From NCBI GenBank assembly GCA_911728435.2, contig OU452204.1, forward strand, positions 3,100,001 through 3,164,000: DNA of 64,000 nt, read 5' to 3'. Numbering within the stretch: position 1 is the first letter of the stretch; every line of letters begins with the position of its first letter. The notes below the pieces were generated by a model, which searched no databases, was not told the DNA's origin, and saw only the letters and a program-made list of their open reading frames with translations. This DNA is from Apoderus coryli (taxonomy: Eukaryota; Arthropoda; Insecta; Coleoptera; Attelabidae). Shown piece by piece: positions 53,284-63,009 of the stretch. Both the position numbers and the translations under genes were made by a program.

Positions 53284-53480
53284 ATGGAATTATTGGATGA
53301 TGATATTGATGTTTTCGAATTAATTGAACATGGATTTCCAAGGAGTGTTTATGGAAGGCCGAATTTTGTTTAGATATGTAGAATTTTTTGAAAGATTTCG
53401 ACTGACGAAGCCTACGATTCGGCCTATCCTAGACTAAATTGAGCATTTTTACTAGAATTTGATGAGATATGACAGCTTTC
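53284..53480 (+). pseudogene. Harbinger transposase N-terminal fragment
   Basis: ATG 53284 opens MELLDDDIDVFELIEHGFPR followed by SVYGRPNFV and TAG at 53371; the adjacent frame continues EFFERFRLTKPTIRPIL. 'PR..Y.R.N', then 'FFERFRL.K.T' is the start of insect Harbinger nucleases. The catalytic DDE domain is missing. Confidence 0.7.
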
Positions 53481-54122
53481 ATTAGAAGATATGTTAGTAG
53501 GAAAGACCGAAAAGCGTTTTTGTGCTTAACATTATTATTATTATGTAGATGTACTGAGGAAATAGTCCATATTTAAAAAAAAATATAGAGGTGAAATAAA
53601 AGAATAAATAAGGTAACAACTCTATACTTATGTTCCCAGGTAAATAATAAACTAAAACTATTTTTGAATATAAATCATAAAATATGTAAGTAGTAGTAGC
53701 ACTCGCCTCGCTAAATCTTATAATAGAAACAGATCAAATACTATGTATATGTAATAAATACATTGAAAATATACAGGGTGACATAGAAAAAAGTACATTG
53801 CATAGTGCCACACAATAGAGGCCACTAAAATAAGAAAAAAAGTTCCCATGAACATGGGTCCGCAAGGCCCTCGGTTAAAAGTTACGGGGCGTTGAATTTA
53901 ATTTTTTTTTGTTGGGTTTTTTGAATATCTTTAGCCAGAGACGCAAGAAATGGATAAAATGTGGTATACAGGGGTTTTTTATCATGCTAAATTCAAATAT
54001 GGTCTTAGTTTGAGCCGACAATGCACGCAAATTATTCAAAAAGCGCCAAAGTAACCTTTGCAAAAACAATGATAAATACTTCAACAACTACATTTTAATG
54101 GTATGATAAAAAATATGATTAA

Positions 54123-54899
54123 TTAAAACAAGACATTAAGTTTAAGAAGATGTTCAAATTGTTGTCCTTGTACTTCAATACATTTTTCCATTCTCCTTCT
54201 TAATGATTGACGGCATCTTTGAAATATTCCTGGGTTATTACGAAATCTATCTGCCGCTTCCATAATTCTTATCCATAATATTTCTTCATTATGTATTTCT
54301 ACTGCATAAACTTCCTTTTTCATAAATCCCCAAAATGAAAAATCGAGGGGATTAAGGTCGGGACTACGAGCTGGCCAGGGTACAGGCCCCCCTCGACCAA
54401 TCCACGTATTTCCAAATCTCCTGTCCAAATATTCCCTTGCCACTCGAGAAAAGTGAGCCAATGGGACATCCTCTAATAATGTGTTGAAATCATCCTCCAA
54501 GAAATTTCGATACAGTACACCTGTCAATCGATTGGGCAATCGAAATGGGCCAATTAAGTAATTGTCGATTATAGCTGCCTACACATTAATAGAAAACCCA
54601 TATTGGTGACTTCGAATAACAGTATGATGATGATGATGATTATTTTATATCATTCGTAAAACAGTTTCTTCGTTTCGCACAGTGCGACGAGTTCTGGAAA
54701 CCCCACTATTCAATTTTGGTTTTCTAAAGCAGCCATCTTCTCCCAAACGCCTATGCACATCAATAAATGTTCGAACATTAGGAACTTGTCTTAAAGGATA
54801 TCTTTCTCGATAGATACGTTGAGCTTCGTAAGAATTTGATCTAGTTTAGCCGTAACACATAATCTTGTCCCTGTATTCTTGAAAAGTGTAGTGAACCAT
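54123..54899 (-). pseudogene. DD41D-type transposase, internally deleted
   Basis: ATG 54899 starts MVHYTFQEYRDKIMCYG; stops follow, then SYEAQRIYRERYPLRQVPN (helix-turn-helix) and FRKPKLNSGVSRTRRTVRN. After a gap with stops, the frame 54123-54539 gives DVPLAHFSRVAREYLDRRFG, WIGRGGPVPWPARSPDLNPL (Asp 3 in NPLDF) and the terminal QGQQFEHLLK. The part carrying Asp 1 and most of the Asp 2 box is deleted. Inactive. Confidence 0.8.
54616..54632. repeat. (ATG)n microsatellite
   Basis: GATGATGATGATGATT within the transposase remnant; a small local expansion. Confidence 0.6.
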
Positions 54900-55031
54900 T
54901 TTTGAAAGCAATTTTGAATAATTAGTGAGAAAACCAATTAGAAACTTAATCAAGAACACAAAATACCTCTAACAATTATTACATTAGTTTGACAAGTGTC
55001 ATTATGACACATTATTTAATTTTTATTTATC

Positions 55032-55965
55032 ATTGTTTTTTTTAGTTTAGTTTAGTTTAGTTTATTTGCCACATATTTGTATAAAAAAAAAATAACAATT
55101 GTAGTATGTCAAATATCAAAACAGAAGTACAAACAATTAAACACAGAAAGATAAAGTTTACAATACACTAACAGAAAAAAAAGAGAAAAACACAACGCAC
55201 ACGTACCTAGCCTAGATAATATTACAATAGCTAAAATGTATGTACAGTATGCATGTACTCCCCAATGGAGTAAAAGGCGTGCGCCAGCAACACACGTTTT
55301 ATTTTATTTTTAAACAACCTTGCATCAGCTATTATCTGTATATAATTAGGCAGAGCATTAAATAGAGAAACTTGCAACGAATTTCTCTCGCACTTTCTGA
55401 GTCTATAGCGAGGCGGGCGCACAGAACCCTGAATGCTTGTAGGATAGCGATGAAAGCTTCCATTTGTAGGCATCGTATGCCTTATCCTATGTATCTCAAT
55501 AAGTTGGTGATAAATATATAGCGAAGGTAGAGGCATAATACCCAATTTCATGAAGATGGGCTTACAGTGGTCCCTAAAACCAGCTCCGTCCAGAATTCGA
55601 ACCACCCTTTTTTGAGAAATAAAAATGCTAGCAGCAGAGGACGCATTTCCCCACAATAGGACCCCATATGAAATGTGAGAATGAAAAAGGGAAAAATACA
55701 CAGACAGTAATGATTCTCTAGCCAAATATTGTTTTAGTCTGCGAATAACAAATATACTAGTAGACAGTTTTCTGTTCAGGTCAGATATATGTTGGCACCA
55801 GCTGATAGAATCATCCAACGTGATTCCTAACAGCTTAGCCGAACTGCCATCAGTCACGCTCTGGTTACTTGAAAAAAGCAAGTGCTGTGTCTTATTAGCA
55901 TTAAGTTTAAGGTTGTTGTTTGAGAACCAATCTTCAACCTTTCTCTCACTCTGCATAGCACTTTG
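55032..55965 (-). mobile_element. 5'-truncated LINE with (CTAAA)n tail
   Basis: Bounded by the two halves of the right arm of the 53774-56407 element, so its ends are well placed. The minus strand ends AATAAACTAAACTAAACTAAA (first 20 AATAAACTAAACTAAACTAA), i.e. AATAAA plus a pentamer repeat tail rather than plain poly(A). Confidence 0.8.
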
Positions 55966-55968
55966 CAA
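55231..55968 (-). pseudogene. LINE reverse transcriptase C-terminal portion
   Basis: 245 codons with no interruption: VEDWFSNNNLKLNANKTQHL, AKLLGITLDDSISWCQHI, SVYFSLFHSHISYGVLLWG, LPSLYIYHQLIEI, RPPRYRLRKCERNS and SLFNALPNYIQ. This is the thumb and tail of a Jockey/I-type reverse transcriptase; palm and endonuclease are missing through 5' truncation. Open frame implies a recent insertion. Similar in design to 6665-7465, but a different family. Confidence 0.85.
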
Positions 55969-56621
55969 AGGTTACTTTGGCGCTTTTTGAATAATTTGCG
56001 TGCATTGTCGGCTTTTAGATGCATTTGTACTGGAACTATTGCTTCTAGCTACTTGGACAAGGTATACCTTTCTTAAGTATAAAAGAAGGGATAACAATTT
56101 TTTTCAGTCGAAAATGACATACAGTGTATAGCAAAAAAGTTACGACCGATTCAATAGAGATAGAACCCAGTAATCACAAAACTAAGATCATATTTGAATT
56201 TAGCATGATAAAAGACCCCTGTATACCACATTTTATCCATTTCTTGCGTCTCTGGCAAAAGATATTCAAAAAAACCCAAAAAAAAAATTAAAATTCAATC
56301 TTTTAATCGAAGGCATTGCGGAACCGTGTTCATGGGAATTTTTTTTCTTATTTTAGTGTCCTCTATTGTGTGGCACTATGCAATGTACTTTTTTCTATGT
56401 CACCCTGTATAACAATAACAATAGATAAATTTAACAATGGAAAATATTAACAAAAAGTTAATTTTTTTAATTTGAATGATGCCACAATTATAATCCAACA
56501 CTATATAGAAGAACTTCTTTCTGGTTGGAAGTGTAGTTTGGATGTCTTCTCTTTTTTTATGTCTCACTAACTTCCATCGTATTATATTAAAAATGTATTT
56601 AATAATAAAAGGACAATAATT

Positions 56622-56749
56622 TTGTGGCATAGCGGACAAAATGACTGCGTTTTTCCTACAGAAGGGACTTTGTGTAATTTGGCAGGGCCTCAGTCTAAAC
56701 AAAGTCTCTTGTATAGGTAAAACAAGTCATTTTGTCCGCTATGCCACAA
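56622..56749. repeat. Small MITE with 25-base perfect TIRs
   Basis: TTGTGGCATAGCGGACAAAA (56622) pairs with its complement at 56725-56749 over 25 bases; 78 bases lie between. Confidence 0.85.
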
Positions 56750-56849
56750 TAGTGTGAAACTCACATGAAATGACATATATTTCCTACGAGTATGATTGTT
56801 TGCAAATCATACGAGTAGGAAATGGTAATTTCATGTGAGTTTCACACTA
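56750..56849. repeat. 100-base hairpin abutting the MITE
   Basis: TAGTGTGAAACTCACATGAAAT pairs with its complement at the far end (first 20 bases TAGTGTGAAACTCACATGAA). Inner arms ATTTCCTACGAGTATGATT and AATCATACGAGTAGGAAAT pair except at the central CGAG, with a GTTTGC loop. Immediately adjacent to the 56622-56749 inverted repeat. Confidence 0.85.
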
Positions 56850-57164
56850 TACTTTTTCTACGACTGTTTTAATGCTTTTGAATAAATTTAACATAATTTT
56901 TAGGAAAATATTTGTTTTTCGAAACTTACCCCTGTTAACGTATAAGCCTAAATACGATAAATTAGAAGTATTAAATTGACTAGGTGGTGTTAAACTACTC
57001 GTATATTCACTATCACTGTTTATGTGTTTTAAAATTAGCGAAATACTTAATTATAATTATTATTAATTATAAATACCAAAACTGTCAATTTGGTGTTTGT
57101 ATTTTCGGCATTGCTATGGTGATTTTTCATGCCCGCCGCTACTTTTGTCATTACCAGGAAATTT

Positions 57165-57217
57165 TATATAATTTATATTTCCCACTAGTTGCTAGGCAAC
57201 TAGTAGGAAATATTATA
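57165..57217. repeat. Short foldback centred on GTTGCTAGGCAAC
   Basis: Arms TATAATTTATATTTCCCACT and AGTAGGAAATATTATA flank the palindrome ACTAGTTGCTAGGCAACTAGT (20 bases of it: ACTAGTTGCTAGGCAACTAG). The core resembles an RFX-type X-box, probably by chance. Confidence 0.65.
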
Positions 57218-57612
57218 ACGCACGGGTAAATGATAAACAGAATTACAATGTACTACATTTTCAAATCATGATTGAACATATAATAAAGGCATTTAATTTG
57301 GTTCTATTATATTTACGGACACAATTTCACTCTAGTATTTAATAATTTTCGTTCACAATCAAAATTAATGTTTGCATTATGAATTATTATGAAAACAAAA
57401 CTGAAGAGGTTAAAAGTTAAAATATTACCTACTGCCCGACCAACAAACTCTTCTGCATTGTCGGCTACCTTAAATTTGCTATGCTGACAAATTTACCCGA
57501 TACTTAACTAAGTGCTACCTACTTATGATTCAATGCAATCAATTCCGTTCTAATACTTAAAATTTAACTATTCTCTACTTAAACTGTATGTGGTGCAAAC
57601 GGGCATAAGTGT

Positions 57613-58620
57613 GTTAAATTTCTTGGACTTCACATAAATATAAGGCTTAAATTTGAGGAGCATAATAATGCTAATTTATATATTTTGTTTCTCCTTTACA
57701 GCAATTGTTATTATTGTTTATTGTCTCGTGTGTTATCGTATTCTTATCATTGTTAATCGAAACAAATTAAAGTAAGTAGTGTAGAAGTGAATTCTCATAT
57801 CTGTATCATTTGCAAATTAGGTTAAGCGCATGGAGTAGCATACTGCTAAACTTTGCCTTGTTTTTAAATTTCTTCCTAATAAAGACGCCTGTAAGTTGTA
57901 CGGGTTGCCTAAAACCTAAAAGGTAACACAATTTAGTGGCTTGGTTGCGTTCCAGTTGGCACCATGCGAATTCTTGGTACATTTTTATTTACTCTTCCGA
58001 CCCAGGGAAAGTTTTGTAAACGCTCTAAAAAAAAATTGAGATAAAGAGGTATGACCATTTTGAAGGCCCCTGAAACGACTAAGACCATTGCCAGATTTTC
58101 TTTCGTTACCCAGGTCATATATTTTAGATTATATTATATCTTGCAGGGAAAGTTTTGGGGTGACCCACTGATTTTTTTTAATTTATTTCATCCAACATTT
58201 TTGTTTAACAGATTACACCCCAGCGTTGCTCAGAAAAAAATTTAGTAGGTATATATTATAATTCTAAAAAATTCATTACCATTGATAGCATCACAAAATT
58301 CTTATAACCGATTTGTACTCAATTTGGCGTGAAGTTTACACTTTTGTAGTCTAGACAAAGCAAAATCAACAATAACAATGATGTGTTTTTCTACAAATAT
58401 ATTTATTTACAAAACGAAAATAATTGAATTGAAACAATACCTAAATTTAAAAACTATCAAAAGCTTTGTGTCATTAGCGGAGTCAGTTGAAACTATAAAT
58501 CTGTAATAAGGTGTCAATCATCTTAAAAACCAGGGACGGCTAATTGATATATTGATAAATGATATAAGCAGGAATCATATCAGATAAAGTATTAAGCCTT
58601 AGGGAAAATATGTAAAGAAT
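57613..58620. other. Intergenic, no gene recognised
   Basis: AT-rich. GGGAAAGTTTTG appears at 58007 and 58146. No supported frame or RNA. Confidence 0.45.
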
Positions 58621-58899
58621 TAATGGTTTCCTTTTCCAAACTGACGCAAAATGAATTAAGATTTAAACAAATAAATCTGAGGCGCTAATGAACATTGATG
58701 ATACATATAAGTCATGCATAATGTTTAAATCGCTTCTATGAAAATTAATTATTTTTTCATATCCTGTTGGCACCATTCATGTGTTACAGGAAAGATTGAT
58801 ATAAATTCAAACCGAATTTTTACTAAAATTTATTCTAAATCGTCTCCCATACAAAGATATTCCATAGTTTCAAATCAATTTAAAATCGGCAATAAAACA

Positions 58900-59295
58900 A
58901 TGTCATCAGTGAAAGTAATTTTCTATATCTCATTGATTTTGACTATTTCTCTCGCAAAACCACGTCCAACATTGGTTCAAAGTCTTACACCAGGTACATC
59001 ATTATCATCAGTATCAACAGTGAAAACGTATCGACACGATGAACTAAAACGTCCTTCCATAGGTGCCGGTTTGGGTGTCGTGGGAACACCAGTCGTATCC
59101 CCAGTCGGCTCAGGAATTTTGGGAGCTGGTATTCACACAACTGAAATTGGTAGTGTACATACGTCTCCTCTCGGTGTTGGGATAGTTGGACACCCTGTTG
59201 GAGGTTTAGTTCCCGAGGAATATCGAAGTCATACCAGCGAAACGTTTAAAGAGGATGTGGTGAAACAGAACTCTGGTATAGGACTTGTTTATTAA
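58900..59295 (+). CDS. Secreted cuticle-like protein, Gly/Val/Pro-rich
   Basis: 131 residues from ATG 58900 (MSSVKVIFYISLILTISLA), a signal peptide cut before KPRPT. The frame is open upstream to 58738, but the signal peptide fixes this start. The mature protein has STVKTYRHDELKRPS, then a Gly/Val/Pro-rich middle (IGAGLGVVGTPVVSPVGSG; GVGIVGHPVGGLVPEEY) and a second tyrosine module YRSHTSETFKEDVVKQ. The paired 'YR.D.../YRSHTSETFKEDVV' modules recall the YRQDIVSKP repeats of the 9725 protein, though sequences are not close. Likely cuticle or corneal-lens matrix. AATAAA follows at 59409 and 59413. Family placement is inference. Confidence 0.75.
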   Translation: MSSVKVIFYISLILTISLAKPRPTLVQSLTPGTSLSSVSTVKTYRHDELKRPSIGAGLGVVGTPVVSPVGSGILGAGIHTTEIGSVHTSPLGVGIVGHPVGGLVPEEYRSHTSETFKEDVVKQNSGIGLVY

Positions 59296-59408
59296 TTTTA
59301 TGAAAAGAATAAGAAACTTTAAATAATTATGAACCGTCAAAAAAAGAATTATTAAATATTTTTTATGTAATTTTCCCAGTGTTCAATTGTTGTTCTTTCA
59401 ATCCTATT

Positions 59409-59418
59409 AATAAATAAA
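59409..59418 (+). terminator. Overlapping AATAAA polyadenylation signals
   Basis: AATAAATAAA about 114 bases after the stop of the 58900 gene. Confidence 0.65.
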
Positions 59419-59444
59419 CTCCTCTGAACTCCACTCTACTCATT

Positions 59445-59800
59445 AAATTGAGTATTTTGGCACCTCCGAACGGGCGGCAAATCAGCAAATGCCGGGTACT
59501 TAAAACGTATAGTTTTGTCGACATAATCAACTAAAAATTTTTGTATTTCATAGATCTGTACCTGTGCCTGTACCGACCTTAAGAGTTCTCCTAATAGTAC
59601 CAGTGTCAGTAGCTTCAGGACAGAGATCATTCTCAAAATAATAAATAATAAACAATCATTTAAGATCCACAATGGCACAAGAAAGATTTTCCGATGTAGC
59701 AATTATAGCTATTGAACAAGACATCCTCGAGAAAATTCATTTGCGAAAAATATTAACAGAATTTGCATTTGCAAAATGCATGAAAGTTCAATTTAATTAA
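59445..59800 (+). pseudogene. hAT transposase C-terminal (dimerisation) fragment
   Basis: From 59597 one frame reads VPVSVASGQRSFSK, two stops, then IINNHLRSTMAQERFSDVAI, IAIEQDILEKIHLRKI and ends KVQFN at 59800. This is the hATC signature ('PVSVASGERSFSKLK', 'LRSTM.QERLS.LA.LSIE'). The stretch GGCACCTCCGAACGGGCGGC near 59459 resembles hAT-end sequence and may be a terminal remnant. Everything upstream of the C-terminus is missing. Confidence 0.8.
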
Positions 59801-60484
59801 GACTGAATTTTGTGACCTATGTACCGAAGCTTTTTATTTTCACTTGTAATATCGCAAGAGCTTAAAAAATTTACAGGAATAATTTATGCTCGTATGGTAT
59901 TCGGTAAGAGAATTTAACACCAATATTTAATAATTTATTTGAATAAATTAAATGTTTTTTTTTCGTAAAATATAATAATTTATATAATAAATTAAATGAT
60001 TTATTTAATTTCCCACAGACATCTTTAGAAAATGAAACTGATTTTAATATTATTGTGTTTACTTTACTTTTCGTTCTGCTTCCATAAACATCTAGGCTGA
60101 AAAAAGTTTGTTATGCATGTGGAATATTATGTGACAGGTAAATGTAGATTTTTTATCAACCTAAACATTTATTGTATAATAGATGTAACCATAAATAAAA
60201 TTGCGTTAAGGATGTGTTATGTTATAGGTATGTACCCACATGTTACATTTCTAAAATCTACAGTATGCCAATCACATATTATATTCAAGGATTTATTTTA
60301 TACAAGAATTGATTAAATGAATAGGATCTTATTTTAAAACAAAATTGGTTCCTAGTTACTTAATTTATCTACAGGTTGTTCAATACGCATGTACATGCGT
60401 ATGTAACGATTTTGAAATATGAAACAGTACATTTTTCTCAACAAATCCACACATTGCGCAATACATATAAAACATGATAAGATA
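59801..60484. other. Intergenic, nothing recognised
   Basis: AT-rich; the 67-codon frame at 60113-60316 has no motif. Confidence 0.45.
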
Positions 60485-60910
60485 GGGTTAATGCACCGGT
60501 TAACCGACCAGCACTAGTTCTCGACCACAATCGGGTTAGAAGTGATATAATAAGAAAAATACACCAAATATTTTATTATTTTTGTTTAAATTTGTTCCCG
60601 AGCATAGTTGTTCTCAGGGTGGTATTCATAGGGAACCAAACGTCATAAGTTTGGCGGGAAAAATCAGTAAATGACCACCTGTGTTGAAAGAAGGTTGTGT
60701 TCTATTAAAAGTAAAAGAAAGACAAGTTTCGGCTCGATAGAAAATAGCAAGTAATTTTAATTTTTGGCGAATTATGAGTATCCTATGATATTTATAATAA
60801 TGTTTATGGATAAATATATATGTATTTGACGGAAAAACACACATAAATTAATATTTTGTTCGAAAATTGAGGTGGTCGCAAACTAATTATATAAAAAGTT
60901 GATTTTTTAG

Positions 60911-60933
60911 TTCTCGACCAAAATGGTCGAGAA
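60911..60933. repeat. Palindrome of two TGGTCGAGAA motifs
   Basis: TTCTCGACCA at 60911-60920 and TGGTCGAGAA at 60924-60933 face each other across three A residues, forming a 23-base inverted repeat inside the pogo-like element. Confidence 0.9.
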
Positions 60934-61215
60934 TTGGTAGTAGCACTGATTATTTATTTGTTCTAAAATTTAATTTTTTTTAAAGACTATTTGATATTTC
61001 TTGTTTATTCCAATTCATTTTAATACGTATTTCTACTGTATTAGATTGCGACCATTACATTATATCTAAATTACATATTTTTTGATATTTAATTAATTGG
61101 TGGTCGAAAACCAGATTTACCAGTTTGTGAGTTTTCGACCGTTTTATTACCTATTTATTGTGAATATGCAGCTCACTTACGTTTAAAGTTTTCAACTCAA
61201 AATTTTGCGTTCTAG

Positions 61216-61955
61216 TGGCACCTACGAGTAAAAAGTTAAAAGAAGTTAATCGTACAGCTAAAAAAACGAAAGTCCAAAGGGAGAAGTATAGTTATAACGA
61301 GGAAAATTTAAAAACGGCTTTACTTGAAATCAGAGAAAATAAAATAAAAATAAGAGAAGCCTCCAGACGTTTCAACGTTCCGAAGACCACGATTATTGAT
61401 AGGCTCAAAGGAAGAGTGCCAGACATATTAAGAAAGCCTGGACCACCCCCTCTGTTAACTGTCGAGGGAGAGGATCGCATAAAATCCTGGGTAATTAATC
61501 TGGCGAAGTGTGGATTTCCGATAACAAAAACCATGCTGTTGGATACTCTTAAAAAAATTGCTGCGAACACTAACACAACCTTATTTAAAACTGGTTTACC
61601 TACCCAAACTTGGTATTTGAATTTTTTAAGGAGAAATCCTGAAATTAGTCTTAGAACAGCCGAAGACATTAATAAAGCAAGAGCAGTAGTTACAGAAGAA
61701 TCGATTCGAAAATGGTTTAAAGAACTAATAGAGTTTGTAACTGATAACGATTTAAACGATTTATTTCAAGATCCTAGAAGGGTATTCAACGACGATGAGT
61801 CCGGTGTCGCGCTTTGTCCAAAATCGGGAAAAGTTTTGGGACCGAAGGGTTTCAAAGATATATATACTATTTCACAAGGAAAGGAAAAAGAAAACGTCAC
61901 TATATTAACAATTATTATACTGAACAGACAATTTTGGTCAGTAGACCAAAATTGA
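61216..61955 (+). pseudogene. pogo/Tigger-type transposase, C-terminally truncated
   Basis: 246 codons. No ATG opens the frame: it begins just after TTCTAG, a splice-acceptor-like site, so an upstream exon may supply the start (a GTG is the first possible codon). Residues 25-65 form a Psq-type helix-turn-helix (ALLEIRENKIKIREASRRFN, VPKTTIIDRLKG). Residues 85-150 form a CENP-B-type DNA-binding region (IKSWVINLAKCGFPITK; TWYLNFLRRNPEISLR). The catalytic domain begins with VFNDDESGVALCPKSGKVLG (first Asp region) and stops after VTILTIIILNR, roughly half the usual length. The rest of the DDE/DDD core is gone, so it is nonautonomous now. Confidence 0.8.
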
Positions 61956-62341
61956 ACTGAAACTCGCCCAATTAAAAAAAATAAAGGCCTTTATTATTAT
62001 TATTATATTATATTGACGTTGAATGCTTGTTTTATTTATTCATCTAAATATGTTAGAGATTATTTATTTATATGCGTGCTTTGGTGGTCGAAAACTGAGA
62101 TTAAACGGTCGAGAATTTAGCGCGATGGTCGAGAATAGGTGATTATGTACTTTTTTGCTATTTACAAGATTTTTAATAGTTAGGTAATTAATAAATTTAA
62201 AAAACATGTTATGTTCTTTAATATATAACAAAGATACATCAACCACTAAAATTGATTAGAAATTTAATATTTTTCGTTAAAAAAAGCTTGTCCAAACTTA
62301 AATATTTAGTTAACTGGTCGAGAACCGGTGCATTTACCCTA

Positions 62342-63005
62342 CTTGATTTTCCAACAAATTTAATTTATTCAACTTCCACAATAATATAACAAATATTAAA
62401 ACATTATTATATGAGTATTTAAAAAAACTCCTAATTTTGACACATTTGGTATTCGAATATTTGTATTTTACCGTCGTCACCATCTAACATCATAACATCA
62501 TGTTAACGTTTACTCTTTGTAATCGTAAGGTTGCGAGTTCACAGTAGGGTCATGTAATTTTTTTTTATTAGTATTATTGAAATTGTAGCCGGTCTGCACA
62601 TATTATTACCTGACGTGACGAATGTTATTGTAAAGAAAACTGCAGACCTAACGGATACATTTAATTTGCCGTAGATGCTCAAAATGTCAACTTTCTTTCG
62701 TTAATAGATATGCAAGAAATGTATTGATATATAATTTTTACATTTATAGAGATAAAAGAAATGTATCGATAGATTCGATTCGATCTCAATTTGTTAGCCT
62801 ATATTAGTAGAAATTAAAAACATTACAAGCCATGACTAAGTCTATTGACCGCTTGTTTTTTCGTAGTAAAATGAAACATTAATTTAACAAAAATATAAAA
62901 ATAATAATATTTTAGATATTTCAGTGTCTCTCTATCCACTAGGTTTCATTTATTTATCTCTTCTACAGATCAAAGAATAGTGGAACATTGATAAAACAAA
63001 TTAAT
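62342..63005. other. Intergenic, nothing recognised
   Basis: AT-rich flank between the pogo-like element and the last repeat copy. Confidence 0.45.
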
Positions 63006-63009
63006 TATT

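Larger units (their letters stand above)
53774..56407 (-). mobile_element. DD41D-type transposon with about 290 bp TIRs, split by a LINE
   Basis: Tips CAGGGTGACATAGAAAAAAG (53774) and its complement at 56407, TA on each side (53772-53773, 56408-56409). Arms match through GTGCCACACAATAGAGG, GAGACGCAAGAAATGGATAA and GACAATGCACGCAAATTATT to about 54080. In the right arm a LINE (55032-55965) separates ATTTATCATTGTTTTT from GCAAAGGTTACTTTGGC. The core carries a shortened transposase. Confidence 0.8.
53082..57612 (+). mobile_element. PIF/Harbinger-like element, expanded by later insertions
   Basis: ATGCCCGTTTGCACCACATACAG (53082; first 20 ATGCCCGTTTGCACCACATA) and its exact complement ending CGGGCAT at 57612 are terminal inverted repeats, with TAA/TTA-like sequence outside, the target preferred by PIF/Harbinger. 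The left part encodes a Harbinger-type N-terminus. The middle has been replaced or invaded by the 53774-56407 element and small foldbacks. Confidence 0.65.
60485..62339 (+). mobile_element. pogo/Tigger-like element with TGGTCGARAA motif array
   Basis: Tips GGGTTAATGCACCGGTTAAC (60485) and, complemented, GGGTAAATGCACCGGTTCTC (62339), TA outside both (60483-60484, 62340-62341). 1855 bp. It holds one transposase frame (61216-61955) that lacks the C-terminal part, and about eleven copies of a decamer TGGTCGARAA or its complement in the noncoding segments. TA target and a CENP-B-like protein place it with pogo/Tigger. Confidence 0.8.

Noticed and set aside
57184..57207. GTTGCTAGGCAAC as an RFX X-box controlling a gene.
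   Set aside because: It is the centre of a foldback repeat, is one base shorter than the X-box consensus, and no gene starts nearby.
59436..59702. 88-codon minus-strand frame downstream of the 58900 gene.
   Set aside because: The plus strand of the same stretch encodes a clear hAT C-terminal signature, so the minus frame is a shadow.
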